This document shows positions 26,065 through 35,300 of a stretch of 43,786 nucleotides of DNA, one piece after another. The position numbers and the translations under genes were made by a program. Origin of the DNA: an uncultured Candidatus Poseidoniales archaeon (lineage in GTDB: Archaea > Thermoplasmatota > Poseidoniia > Poseidoniales > Poseidoniaceae); contig CACODE010000011.1 of NCBI GenBank assembly GCA_902625885.1, positions 1 to 43,786 on the forward strand. The letters are read 5' to 3'. Below the pieces are notes generated by a model. That model did not search any database. It saw nothing but the letters and a program-made list of their open reading frames with translations, and was not told the DNA's origin. Position 1 is the stretch's first letter; the number at the start of each line of letters is the position of its first letter.

Positions 26065-28194
26065 TCAAACGACCTGAAGGGTGTCGTAGCCCGACGGGCG
26101 CATCATCCGCCCGTCTCGGCACAATTTGTCGATGATGTCTTCGGCCTTGCTCCTTGGAATATCGCGTCGTTCCGCTTCGGTCAGCACGTCAAGGAGGTTT
26201 GCTGCCGTCCCAGAATCGTTTTGCAAGACCGATACGATATCAATCATCTGTTTCTCCTGATTGCGCACTTTACCCTTCTTGCCGGATTCGATCGTGGTCA
26301 TGTCAAAATTTTCACCCATCAATTCGTGACGCCACGTCTCCGTGAGCCGAATGGACCGCTCAGCATCCTCCACCGTAGCAAATTCAGAAAGACGAATGCG
26401 AGCGCTCGCTTCTGCGAGTCGGGACAACGCTTCAAGCGACCGAGCCGTGATGGCAACGCTGTCTTCGGAGTCGCCGCCTCGTGTTCGGGTCTCAACGTAA
26501 TAAGCCACGATTTTGGCTTTGGCTTCTTCGTTCAGCTTCGGATGGTACTTCCGCTTGGCGTAAGCAACGTACTTCCGTAGGAAATCGCGAGGGAGCACCT
26601 CGTACTTGCCGTTGATTTTCTTGGCCGCTTTCCCTTTGGCGGTGGACCGTGAAGGGTCGGGCAGCGTTCCTTCTTTGACCAACAATTCGCTGCTTCCCTT
26701 CAGGCGCGTTTCGATGATGTGCGACGCAATCTTCTGATCCGAGGAAGCGTTTGGCGTGTCCGTCATCAACCAAATGATGTCAAAGCGAGAAATCAGTGGA
26801 GGTGCCAAGTTGATTTGTGATGTGAATGGTACGTCGCTAACGGGTTGGAAGCGCCCGCTGGTCGGGTTGGCGGCCGCCAGCACAGCGCACCGTGTGCGCA
26901 GGCTAGCGTTGATGCCGGCCTTTGAGATGGAAATGCTCTGCTGCTCCATGGCCTCGTGCATGCTCGACCGGTCCACAGCGTTCATTTTGTCGAATTCGTC
27001 AATCGCAGCCAGACCGAGGTCGGCGAGCACCAAAGCACCCGCCTCCAACGTCCACCGACCGTCCGCTGTTGAGTCCTGAACGGCGGCAGCGGTCAATCCG
27101 GCTGCGGAAGAGGACTGACCAGAAGCGAACCTTCCTCGGGGGGAAATCGTCGACATGTAATGGAGAAGTTGGGATTTCGCAACACCGGGGTCTCCCATGA
27201 GGAGAATGTGAATGTCACCACGATTTCGGGTGCCGTCTTCGTTGACCTGAGCCTCTCCACCGAACAACTGGAGCATGAGGGATTCCTTGATGCGTTCCAT
27301 ACCAAAGATGGACGGGGCAATGCTACCGGTCAGCAAATCATACACACCTGGGTCGCGAGCCACCTCTTTGATCTCGTTTTCTTCCTCCTCGGAGATGATG
27401 ATTTCTTCGAGCGGAATGTTCTGCCGCTCAAGGGAATGTATGCGCAGGAAGATGTCAAACACCGGCGTGTCTTTTCCACCCTTTCGTTGCGAACGAATGA
27501 ACAGCACGCCGTTGGCCTTCACGCGGTCGCCGGGATTGAGCCGTCCAGCCAGGTCTTGCTCACCAATGCAAAGAATGCGTTCGGGTTGGATGCCACCTTT
27601 CATTTGCTCGGGCAATTCTTGAAGCTCAACGAATTGAGAATTGATCAGATGTGAGGCGCTTTGTTGCAACACAAAACGAGTCTGTCGCTTCGGTCGCCCG
27701 CAACCACCGTCTATTTGTGAGCACTCCAGGGGCTCGATGAGTTCTTGCTCGTTGGGCTGGTTGAGTTCGGTCGTGTGTCCGCAGGCAAGGCACTCAAACA
27801 CAGCGGAATAGAGGCGAGGCCGAACCCCTGAGATTTTTGTCGTGACCGCATCGATGGCGATCAATCGGCCTATGTCATCCGCTCGAAGTTGCGAAACGGT
27901 GCGAATCTGGTCGCTTGGCAGGTGCACAATACGAACAAACGGCATCAGGTTGCCTTCGCCAGCGTCGAGGAGAAACTGCCGCAGTGCCTGATTTGCCGCC
28001 CGAAAGTGGTGTTCGGGATTGGCGAGGATGTCTTGGGCGAACTCGTGGTCATAGCCTTCCACCTCACGGTAAGAAATGTCCAAGGACTCCTCGTCTGGCC
28101 ACATCTTTGACAGGTTGTGCACGGCCTCAGAATATTTGTCCTGAAGCAGCGATGTCCAGCGGGCTGGCAAGTCAAATTCCTGTATCGAAGACAT
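26065..28194 (-). CDS. mcm: replicative DNA helicase MCM
   Basis: A protein of 709 residues, the homohexameric replicative helicase of archaea. The N-terminal domain holds a zinc site C135-x2-C138, C158 and C165. The AAA+ core has Walker A GDPGVAKS (334-341), Walker B LAAIDEFDKM (395-404), sensor AAANPTSGRF and the arginine finger SRFD (469-472). A winged-helix end is seen in the last 70 residues (DVLTEAERRDIPRSKAEDII). No intein is present. ATG at 28194 is chosen because GGTGA at 28200-28204 is five bases before it; upstream in-frame ATGs at 28200 and 28224 lack this. A TATA-like TTATATT at 28234-28241 is well placed to start the long downstream operon. GINS and other replication genes are not adjacent. 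Confidence 0.96.
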   Translation of the reverse strand: MSSIQEFDLPARWTSLLQDKYSEAVHNLSKMWPDEESLDISYREVEGYDHEFAQDILANPEHHFRAANQALRQFLLDAGEGNLMPFVRIVHLPSDQIRTVSQLRADDIGRLIAIDAVTTKISGVRPRLYSAVFECLACGHTTELNQPNEQELIEPLECSQIDGGCGRPKRQTRFVLQQSASHLINSQFVELQELPEQMKGGIQPERILCIGEQDLAGRLNPGDRVKANGVLFIRSQRKGGKDTPVFDIFLRIHSLERQNIPLEEIIISEEEENEIKEVARDPGVYDLLTGSIAPSIFGMERIKESLMLQLFGGEAQVNEDGTRNRGDIHILLMGDPGVAKSQLLHYMSTISPRGRFASGQSSSAAGLTAAAVQDSTADGRWTLEAGALVLADLGLAAIDEFDKMNAVDRSSMHEAMEQQSISISKAGINASLRTRCAVLAAANPTSGRFQPVSDVPFTSQINLAPPLISRFDIIWLMTDTPNASSDQKIASHIIETRLKGSSELLVKEGTLPDPSRSTAKGKAAKKINGKYEVLPRDFLRKYVAYAKRKYHPKLNEEAKAKIVAYYVETRTRGGDSEDSVAITARSLEALSRLAEASARIRLSEFATVEDAERSIRLTETWRHELMGENFDMTTIESGKKGKVRNQEKQMIDIVSVLQNDSGTAANLLDVLTEAERRDIPRSKAEDIIDKLCRDGRMMRPSGYDTLQVV

Positions 28195-28199
28195 CGCCA

Positions 28200-28204
28200 T
28201 CACC
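28200..28204 (-). promoter_or_regulatory. ribosome binding site deciding the MCM start
   Basis: GGTGA on the minus strand, five bases before ATG at 28194. It overlaps the alternative ATG at 28200, which makes that start unlikely. Confidence 0.6.
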
Positions 28205-28233
28205 GTCGGGACATGGAAGAACATTGCCTACGG

Positions 28234-28241
28234 AATATAAT
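28234..28241 (-). promoter_or_regulatory. TATA box of the MCM operon
   Basis: ATTATATT read on the minus strand, centred about 43 bases before the MCM ATG. Transcription would start near 28212, leaving a leader long enough to contain the GGTGA site. Confidence 0.55.
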
Positions 28242-28384
28242 CGTTCTTCGCGAACTTGTCCACCCCTTTGTTTCCACTGGAACCGAGGACATTGCGCATG
28301 ACTCAACTTTGAACTCATGCCGTTGTCGCATGGAAAACGACCGACAACGAAGAATCCATGTACAAAATCCGTAAAACACCCGTC

Positions 28385-28993
28385 ATGAAGGTGACGTTCG
28401 CTCACGGCTTGTGGTCGAGTACCGAGAGCAGCAAGGCAGCATGGATGCGGAGTCTGGGGTGGGACGTTACCGTGCTTGACATGCGCAAGTACGGTTGGGA
28501 CCAAGCCTGCCAAACAAGGGTCGTTTTGGAAGCGATCGATGAGTTGGGGCCCTTTGACGTGTTGATCGGTTCATCGTTTGGTGGACTCGCTACCGCCAAC
28601 GCCGCTGCCCAACGACCCGAGGCAAACCTCCGGTTGGCATTGCTGGCGCCTGCCTTTGGCTACCCTGACCTCATCGAAGCGACGCTGGGTACCGAAGCGA
28701 TGGAGGTTTGGAAACAGCGGGGTGAACACACGTTCCATCCACCCGGATGGCCTGAACCTGTCGTGCTTCCTTATGCCTTTGTAGAGGCGGCTCGAGAGTT
28801 GGCTTGGCCAGCGCTTCCTCACCCAACCGCCATCCTGCATGGACGAGGCGATGATGTTGTGCCGTTGTCCAACAGCCAGCTCGCCAAGGCCGCCAACCCG
28901 CATACGGTTCTTCGCGAAGTTGATGACGGCCACCGGCTTCACGAAAGTTTAGAAGATTTGATTCCGCTTGTGCACGGCCTGATGAAGCGTTGA
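28385..28993 (+). CDS. small alpha/beta hydrolase
   Basis: A protein of 202 residues with a minimal hydrolase core: FAHGLWSS near the start, the nucleophile elbow GSSFGG, an acid in ILHGRGDDVVPL and the histidine in VDDGHRLHES. Length and layout are like the YqiA/RBBP9 type of small esterases. It has no signal peptide, so it is cytosolic. ATG at 28385 gives a natural N-terminus (MKVTFAHG); an in-frame ATG at 28358 is possible. No clear ribosome site. It diverges from MCM and is followed closely by purM, so the three plus-strand genes probably form an operon. Substrate unknown. Confidence 0.78.
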   Translation: MKVTFAHGLWSSTESSKAAWMRSLGWDVTVLDMRKYGWDQACQTRVVLEAIDELGPFDVLIGSSFGGLATANAAAQRPEANLRLALLAPAFGYPDLIEATLGTEAMEVWKQRGEHTFHPPGWPEPVVLPYAFVEAARELAWPALPHPTAILHGRGDDVVPLSNSQLAKAANPHTVLREVDDGHRLHESLEDLIPLVHGLMKR

Positions 28994-29037
28994 GGCTGAA
29001 GCGATTCCTTCATGGGACGCCGACCGATGGCCATTCC

Positions 29038-30150
29038 ATGAGTGAGCCAATGGACTACGCCAGTGCAGGGGTGGACATTGACCTTGAAGGCGCGGCCGTT
29101 GCTTCGCTTGTCGGTGCGCTCGCAAAAAGTGTGCGACCGCCCGGCACGCCCGGAGCACCTGTCGACCTGCCCGGAGGTTTTGGTGGGCTCATCGAGTTCG
29201 GCGACCATCTCCTTGCGCTTGCCACCGACGGCGTTGGCAGCAAATTGCAAATCGCCACCATGCTCGAGCAGTGGGGGGGCGTGGGTATTGATTGCATGGC
29301 AATGAACGTGAACGATCTGCTCTGCGTTGGCGCCGAACCGATAGCGTTCGTGGACTACGTGGCCGTACCGAAGCCCGACCCGACCATCCACGCCGCTCTC
29401 GGAGCGTCCTTGGCCGAGGCTTGTCGCTTGGCTCGCGTCACGCTGGCAGGAGGCGAAACGGCCTCGCTACCGGGCATTGTCCACGAATTGGACCTTTCAG
29501 GTACGGCGCTCGGTTGGCTCCCGAAAGGTCAGGCCATCACCGGAGAGCACCTCCAAGAAGGGGATGTTTTGATTGGGTTGCCGTCTTCTGGCATTCACTC
29601 GAACGGCTATTCCCTCGTTCGTAAAATCGTGGAGCATGCTGGACTTGCTTACACGGATGCAGCTCCCTTTGACCCCACCCACCCCAACAGGTCCCTGAAT
29701 CGATGGACTGAAGGGAAGCCGAGCTTGGGAGAAGTTGTACTCAACCCAACGCGCATTTATTGCAACCCCGTCGTGGATTTGCTCAACGCAGCTCGAGAAG
29801 AGGGTGGGTTCAACATCGACGACATTCGCGCCATTTGCCACATCACCGGTGGTGGGTTGTCAAACCTGCTTCGTCTTCACCCCAGTTTGGGGTGGGATGT
29901 TCACGCCCCGCTTCCGGTCCTTCCGGAGTTCGATTGGCTCCAGAAGGCCGGTGGCGTCGAGACGCGTGAAATGTACAGAACGTTCAACATGGGCATGGGC
30001 ATGGTGATTGCCGTGCGTGCAGAACAGGCCAACACCGTGCTGAAGTGGCTCGGGGAACGGATGACTGGTGTCCAGATCGTCGGCCATGTTCGAAATCACG
30101 GGCACCGGGTGACGCACGCGCTCGAGGGTGTGGAATTCTCACATTACTGA
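29038..30150 (+). CDS. purM: phosphoribosylformylglycinamidine cyclo-ligase (AIR synthase)
   Basis: A protein of 370 residues, slightly longer than usual (about 345). PurM closes the imidazole ring in purine synthesis, using ATP to turn FGAM into AIR. Marks: YASAGVDIDLEG at the N-terminus, ATDGVGSKLQIA, CMAMNVNDLLCVGAEP, LAGGETASLPG, LPSSGIHSNGYSLVRK and ITGGGLSNLLRL, then FNMGMGMVIAV near the end. ATG at 29038 yields a natural N-terminus; a TTG at 28990 overlapping the hydrolase stop (TTGA) is in frame but adds residues unlike the family. The end overlaps possible early starts of the trm1 gene. No other purine gene is in the window. Confidence 0.95.
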   Translation: MSEPMDYASAGVDIDLEGAAVASLVGALAKSVRPPGTPGAPVDLPGGFGGLIEFGDHLLALATDGVGSKLQIATMLEQWGGVGIDCMAMNVNDLLCVGAEPIAFVDYVAVPKPDPTIHAALGASLAEACRLARVTLAGGETASLPGIVHELDLSGTALGWLPKGQAITGEHLQEGDVLIGLPSSGIHSNGYSLVRKIVEHAGLAYTDAAPFDPTHPNRSLNRWTEGKPSLGEVVLNPTRIYCNPVVDLLNAAREEGGFNIDDIRAICHITGGGLSNLLRLHPSLGWDVHAPLPVLPEFDWLQKAGGVETREMYRTFNMGMGMVIAVRAEQANTVLKWLGERMTGVQIVGHVRNHGHRVTHALEGVEFSHY

Positions 30151-30199
30151 CGGCGGCAACCATCGGTGCGGTCTTGAGGAGGAGGGCACTGGCCAAATC

Positions 30200-31561
30200 A
30201 TGGCGGAGGCGAACCAACCGAACGATGACGGAAGTCATCTCTGGATGGAAGGCCAAACCTTGGTCGCCTTGCAGGCCGACCAAGAGCGCCCTACGCACAT
30301 GCCAAGGGGCCCCGCTAAACGCTCTGGCCCTGGTTTTCTCAATCCTGCGATGGCCCCTGCTCGTACCCGCTCCGTGTTGTTGCTGACCGATGCGATGCAG
30401 CACGACTGGTTGGTGAAGGCCGGTCATGACCTGCGGGCGCTTGATGCGCTTTGTGCGACAGGTGTAAGGGTTCGACGATGGAGGAACGAAATTCCTGAGG
30501 AATTTCAAGAAAGGCTTCGAATTTCAGCCAACGACCTTGACGTAACTGCGCTTGAGATTCTCGAGGCTTCTCACGAGCGTTTTCCTCCGAAAACCCGCAT
30601 TGAGCGAGAGGAGGAAACAGACCGGTACGACCGCCCGCCCGAAGGCAAATCGGTCAACGGGATTTTCATCATGCAGAAGGACGCAAGAATTTCCCTGATG
30701 GAATCGGCTTACCAATGGATTGATCTCGATCCCTTTGGTTCGCCTGTTTCGTTTTTGGATGCGGCCATCCAAGGGTTGTCGAGAACGGCTTTCATCGAGG
30801 TAACCGCCACGGACACGGCCGCGTTAACGGGTTCCAGCCATTCCTCAGGACAACGAAGGTACGGCGCCAAAGGCATCGTTGACAGTTATGCTCATGACGA
30901 TGCTGTTCGGGTCCTTCTCGGGCTTATCGCCACGACAGCTGCGCGACACGACCGTTGCATCGAACCCGTTCTTGCCCTGTTTGACGGGCACCATGTCCGA
31001 GTCAGCGTCAAAGTCCGCAGAAGCCGTGATGGTGCCTCAGAGGTGTTGAAGTCGATGGGATGGCGGGTCAGACTGGAAAACGGAAGTTACCGATTTGCTC
31101 ACCACCCAGAGCCAAAGCAACTGGAGGTGGCAAGCGGCCCGCTGTGGACCGGCCCACTTTGGGATGCTCATATTGCAGGAAGGATGACCGAAGCGTTTGC
31201 GATTGAAACCTGTTTTCCATCAGAGGAACGTCTCGTTGAGTATCGACAGGCGGGCCTAAGATGGAGCGAAGCGGATACCGAATACGCACAACGTGAACTT
31301 CGTAGGAGCGTGCGCTACATCGCCGATGCGGCCGACCTCATGAGCAGAGATCATGTCCTCTATCACATGGACGATCTGCCAAACATGGCCGGCACAGGCC
31401 AGGTCCCGAAGATGGAAACCCTGCTCAACGGCCTCCAGCAAGCGGGATTTGCCGCAGCAAGAATACCGGATATCAATCCGTTTTTTGTCACCGATGCTCC
31501 ACATGAACGCGTTTTAGAAGTTGTGAGGTCGGCGGCGGAAAAGAAACCGTCAACCGAATGA
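30200..31561 (+). CDS. trm1: tRNA (guanine-26 N2)-dimethyltransferase Trm1
   Basis: A protein of 453 residues. Trm1 dimethylates G26 at the hinge of tRNA in archaea and eukaryotes. Seen in order: FLNPAMAPART, the SAM-binding region ALDALCATGVRVRRWR, ISANDLDVTALEI, IDLDPFGSPVSFLDAAI with the catalytic DPFG, then YGAKGIV, and a C-terminal domain with GPLWTGPLWDAHI. Compared with typical Trm1 there is a longer N-terminus (about 45 residues before FLNPAM). ATG at 30200 follows purM by 49 bases; the frame is open back to GTG at 30128, inside purM. Its end overlaps the convergent PAC2 gene by 12 bases. The usual C-terminal zinc cysteines of archaeal Trm1 are not evident. Confidence 0.93.
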   Translation: MAEANQPNDDGSHLWMEGQTLVALQADQERPTHMPRGPAKRSGPGFLNPAMAPARTRSVLLLTDAMQHDWLVKAGHDLRALDALCATGVRVRRWRNEIPEEFQERLRISANDLDVTALEILEASHERFPPKTRIEREEETDRYDRPPEGKSVNGIFIMQKDARISLMESAYQWIDLDPFGSPVSFLDAAIQGLSRTAFIEVTATDTAALTGSSHSSGQRRYGAKGIVDSYAHDDAVRVLLGLIATTAARHDRCIEPVLALFDGHHVRVSVKVRRSRDGASEVLKSMGWRVRLENGSYRFAHHPEPKQLEVASGPLWTGPLWDAHIAGRMTEAFAIETCFPSEERLVEYRQAGLRWSEADTEYAQRELRRSVRYIADAADLMSRDHVLYHMDDLPNMAGTGQVPKMETLLNGLQQAGFAAARIPDINPFFVTDAPHERVLEVVRSAAEKKPSTE

Positions 31562-32305
31562 CGGATCAATGTCTGTCGAGTCTTCTTCTGGTGCCGGCAG
31601 CATTTGCGAAGCGTTCTCAATGATGTCGCGAACGCTGTCCTCAATGGATCGGGCGTTTTCCAGCAACTCGGTCAAGGGTATTTCCATGCCGGTCAAATCG
31701 CTCACCGCCTCCACAGCGAGTGCTGCTGCACGGGCGTCAGGGTACATCGGGCTGGCTTCTGATAGCAAAGCCGTGATGTCAATGCTAAGACGGTCACCCT
31801 CGCTCAGCAGAAAACCGGTGATGCCGGAAACGACGCCCTGTTGAATTGGTTCGATGTCGAGCCGCTTCAACCGTTCTCTGGCCGCCGAAATGGAACCGAC
31901 ACCGTACAAATCGCCCGACGTGAGTTCTTTTTCAGGTCGGGTAATTCCGTCAATGATGATTAGCCGGTCAAACCCACCTTTTGTGAACCACTCCAGCACC
32001 GTGGTGGCGAAGGGGATGTCCGTTTCGTTGCCAAATTGAATTTCAGATGTAAAGACGCCAATGCCATCGCCCTGATAGACGCGCACGGGGTGCTTCGGAA
32101 CCTCGTCGTGAATGAGAGCAACCGCTGGGAAATCCTTGTGCATAACGGTGCCCAACTGACGCAGTGCCAGCGTTTTGATGATGTGGGAGGTTGCAATGAC
32201 GCCCACCATTCCTGCCGTTGTGAACCCGCACACAGCCACACCGCCCGTTCGTGGGTCTGCATCCTGATGCAACACGAGCGAGTACGATTGCAGGTTAGCG
32301 TCCAT
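31550..32305 (-). CDS. PAC2-family protein (proteasome assembly chaperone-like)
   Basis: A protein of 251 residues. The PAC2 fold is related to nucleoside phosphorylases; in eukaryotes PAC2 assists 20S proteasome assembly, and archaeal relatives (PbaA/PbaB) are also linked to proteasome assembly or adaptation. Visible marks are VAVCGFTTAGMVGVIATSHI, FPAVALIHDEVPKHPVRVY, a central RLIIIDGIT strand, VVSGITGFLL and SPMYPDARAAALAVEAVS. The C-terminus is acidic and ends TDIDPSFG, without the HbYX motif that docks on proteasomes. ATG at 32305 has GGAG nine bases upstream; ATG at 32314 is too close to it. It follows the surface protein gene by about 50 bases but is probably expressed separately. Confidence 0.88.
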   Translation of the reverse strand: MDANLQSYSLVLHQDADPRTGGVAVCGFTTAGMVGVIATSHIIKTLALRQLGTVMHKDFPAVALIHDEVPKHPVRVYQGDGIGVFTSEIQFGNETDIPFATTVLEWFTKGGFDRLIIIDGITRPEKELTSGDLYGVGSISAARERLKRLDIEPIQQGVVSGITGFLLSEGDRLSIDITALLSEASPMYPDARAAALAVEAVSDLTGMEIPLTELLENARSIEDSVRDIIENASQMLPAPEEDSTDIDPSFG

Positions 32306-32356
32306 GCAGTTCATCTCCGGTGGTCTTTATTGAAAAACTGTAAACAGGCTCTTTGC

Positions 32357-35300
32357 TCACTCTTCCCAGACGGCCCAGTCTTCCCAGCCTTCTTCTCGGT
32401 ACCACCAAGTTTCATCTTCGTCTTGCCACCACTCCGTGCCGTTTTCGTCAACCGTGATGCCATCGTCCGCTTCTGAAGCCTCCTCTTCCCATGCCTCTTC
32501 TTCCGTAGCCTCGTCGGTTGTGGTGTCTTCAGCGGTTGCTCCAAACTCAAAAGCATCGGCGCTGCTGCCGAGGGTTGGTGTGGCGGCAAGGCCTTCGGGT
32601 GCATCGCTATGAAGCGTTTTTCCAGCGTCCTTGAGCTCGTCAAGGGATTTTGAGGCGCCCAGATTCACCTCAGGGTTTCGCCCTATTGGCGCTGGGGCTG
32701 CAAGGGCTTGCTCGAAGTAATCCTCGTCCTCATCGTCAAGGTCGTCATCAAAATCAACATCGCCCTGTCGACGCATGTAGAGTACCCCAGCAATGCCAGC
32801 CACGATGGCGATCACAAGACCGATGCCGACCAGAACAGGGGTCATGGCTCCAGATGTTTGATCGGTTGGAAGCGGCTCATCATCGAGAACGGAGACGGGC
32901 ATGTCGCCGAGCGTCCAAACGAGTTCACCCTCGGTGGTCGCGGTGGGCATGGTCATACCGTCGCAACGTTCAGTTTCGTCATCCAAGCATGTGAAGGTGA
33001 ACACGTACCCGACGCCTTGGATACCAGGGTACAAACCGTCGGATGGCCCGTTGCGAACCGGAGAGAATTCAACTTGAATCGAACCGTTTGCAGGAATCGT
33101 AAGCGTAGGCTCCGCATCCGTTCGCCACGCTTCTTCAAAGGTCAGCGGGGGAGGAGTGGTTGGAATGACTTTCCACGAGAAACCAAGCGTGACATCAAAC
33201 GGGTTCGGATTGGTGATAGTGCAGCTGAGGCTGTCGTCCGTACCGTTGTCCTCCCAAGCGTAGGTGGCGGTTCCGCATGTGACGGTCCCCGGTAATGTTT
33301 CATCAGGGAACACCGGTTCCGGTGTTTCGTTGGTTTCATTTGTTGTGTTGGTTTCGTTTTCTTCCACAACGGGAGCAGAAGCAAAAGATGTGGAGACGAG
33401 CATGCCCGGCATATAGTAGACGGGTGGGTTGTCATCGAGGCTGACATGGAGGTGTCCATCGTAAGCAGCGACGCCGCTTATGCTCAATTCGGAGCCGATG
33501 TACTGGGCCGTTCCGTTGGCGATTTCATTTCCGGCAGCATCGGTTGTCCTCCAGTTGGCGTTCATGTTCGCAAGCAGGGCTTTCTGTGTTGGCTCTTCGG
33601 TGTCAACGGCAATCAGGGTTTCAAACGCACCGTCTGGTGAAACTGGAACGAGGGGGTCGGGCGTCATGGAAACAACGACCGTACCAAAGGCGCTGTGCAT
33701 TGTGGTTGCACCAAGAAGAGGTTGTTGCTGCTCGTCACCTTCGCTTCCGTTGTAGCCAACGGCAAGCGTCATGTTGCCAACCGCATCGATGGGACCGAGC
33801 GAAGCCAATGCGTCCAGCGAGAGTATGGCGTGGCCCGTTTGGTTGGTTGTCATCTCAAGCGAGAAGGTTTCATCTGAACCGTTGATGGTGAACAAAAGTG
33901 GTGCATCAGAAATTGGAGAACCGTTCTGGTGGAGAAGAGCATGGACGTCCAGTCCTTTGTTCCGCGCAAGGAGGATGGTCCCTTCAAACGCCCCTTGCGT
34001 GAAATCGGTGTAGGCGACCTCCAAGGTTGTGATGAGGCCGGTGTCGTTTCTGGTGTAGACCGGGCCCAAAGCCGAGACGTTGGTTGAGGCGTTTCCGTAT
34101 TCGTCCAATCCAATAGCGGCGACGTAGTAAGCCATTCCGTCAACCAGCGAAGAACCGTTGCTGTCTGTCTCGGCCACGATGGACGTGGCGTTGGCGTCTG
34201 CCATCAGCACCGTGGTGAGATCGGCAACATCGGTAAACTCGTAGGGGAGAACAAAGAGGTGGTGCTGAACGATGGAAACATCACCCGGGCTCCAATTGAT
34301 CTGCATCACACCCCCGTTGTCCTCGGGCACGTCCATCGCCGTTAGGTTTGGAATGAAGGATTTTGGCGCCGGATAGGGTATGGTCACCGAAAGCGGTGCT
34401 GAAAGGTTGCTCGTGACGCCAAATTCGTGGACGCTGATGACCCAATACGTCCACGACTGCCCGGGTTGTACGTTGGTGTCCATGGAGTTGTTAGCAAAGG
34501 TGTTCGCATACGGGTTCTGGATGTCAACCGGTTGACCGGTCGGCGATCGGTAAACGACAAAGTCCAGCAAATCGCTACCAAAATCGGTGATGGGTTGCCA
34601 ATCGAAAACCACGAGGCCAGGGTCGAGGTCCGTCAGTTTCAGGACTGGTGTTGGCGGTAGCGCAATGTTTGGTGCCCCATCGGTGTACGTGATCATGGGA
34701 TTGTTGAGCACAAAACTCCCGTTTCTGGTGGTCATGAAGTCCAAAGAGACGTTGAATTTCCCGTTCCCGGGCGTCATCTGCTGGTTCAGAACATTGCTAA
34801 GGTTCGCCGTTATGCTTGGGTTGTTGCTCACGACAAAGTTGGCAGAATAATCAACCTCAAGGTTGCTGAAGGTGAACGTTCCCTTGGTGATGGACGACAT
34901 CGTGAGATTGACCGGCGACATCTGGATGCCGTAGGCGTCGGTGGTGTAAGGCAGGCCGGGCGTCAGGACGTTCAACGTCGATGTGAAGTTGCCCGATGTG
35001 TCCTGAACGGTGAGCATGGGCAGACCGTTGCTGCCGTTTCCTGCATAACCTTCGCCGTTCACGTCGTTAACGCCGTCCTTGTCAAGGTCAAAGCCAACCC
35101 GGTGGTGGGCGGAAATGAAAACGCCCTGCTGCGCGCCTTCGCCAGCCAGAATAAGTTGCTCAATTGAACCGTCACCGTCCATGTCCCCGAAATGGATGTC
35201 CCTCGGCGAGGTGTAGGGTTCCAGAACAATGCTTGCGGAGCCAATGTAGTTGTCGTTGTTCCCTGAGCTCCCAAACGGATAAGCGGTCACGTCTCCCGTA

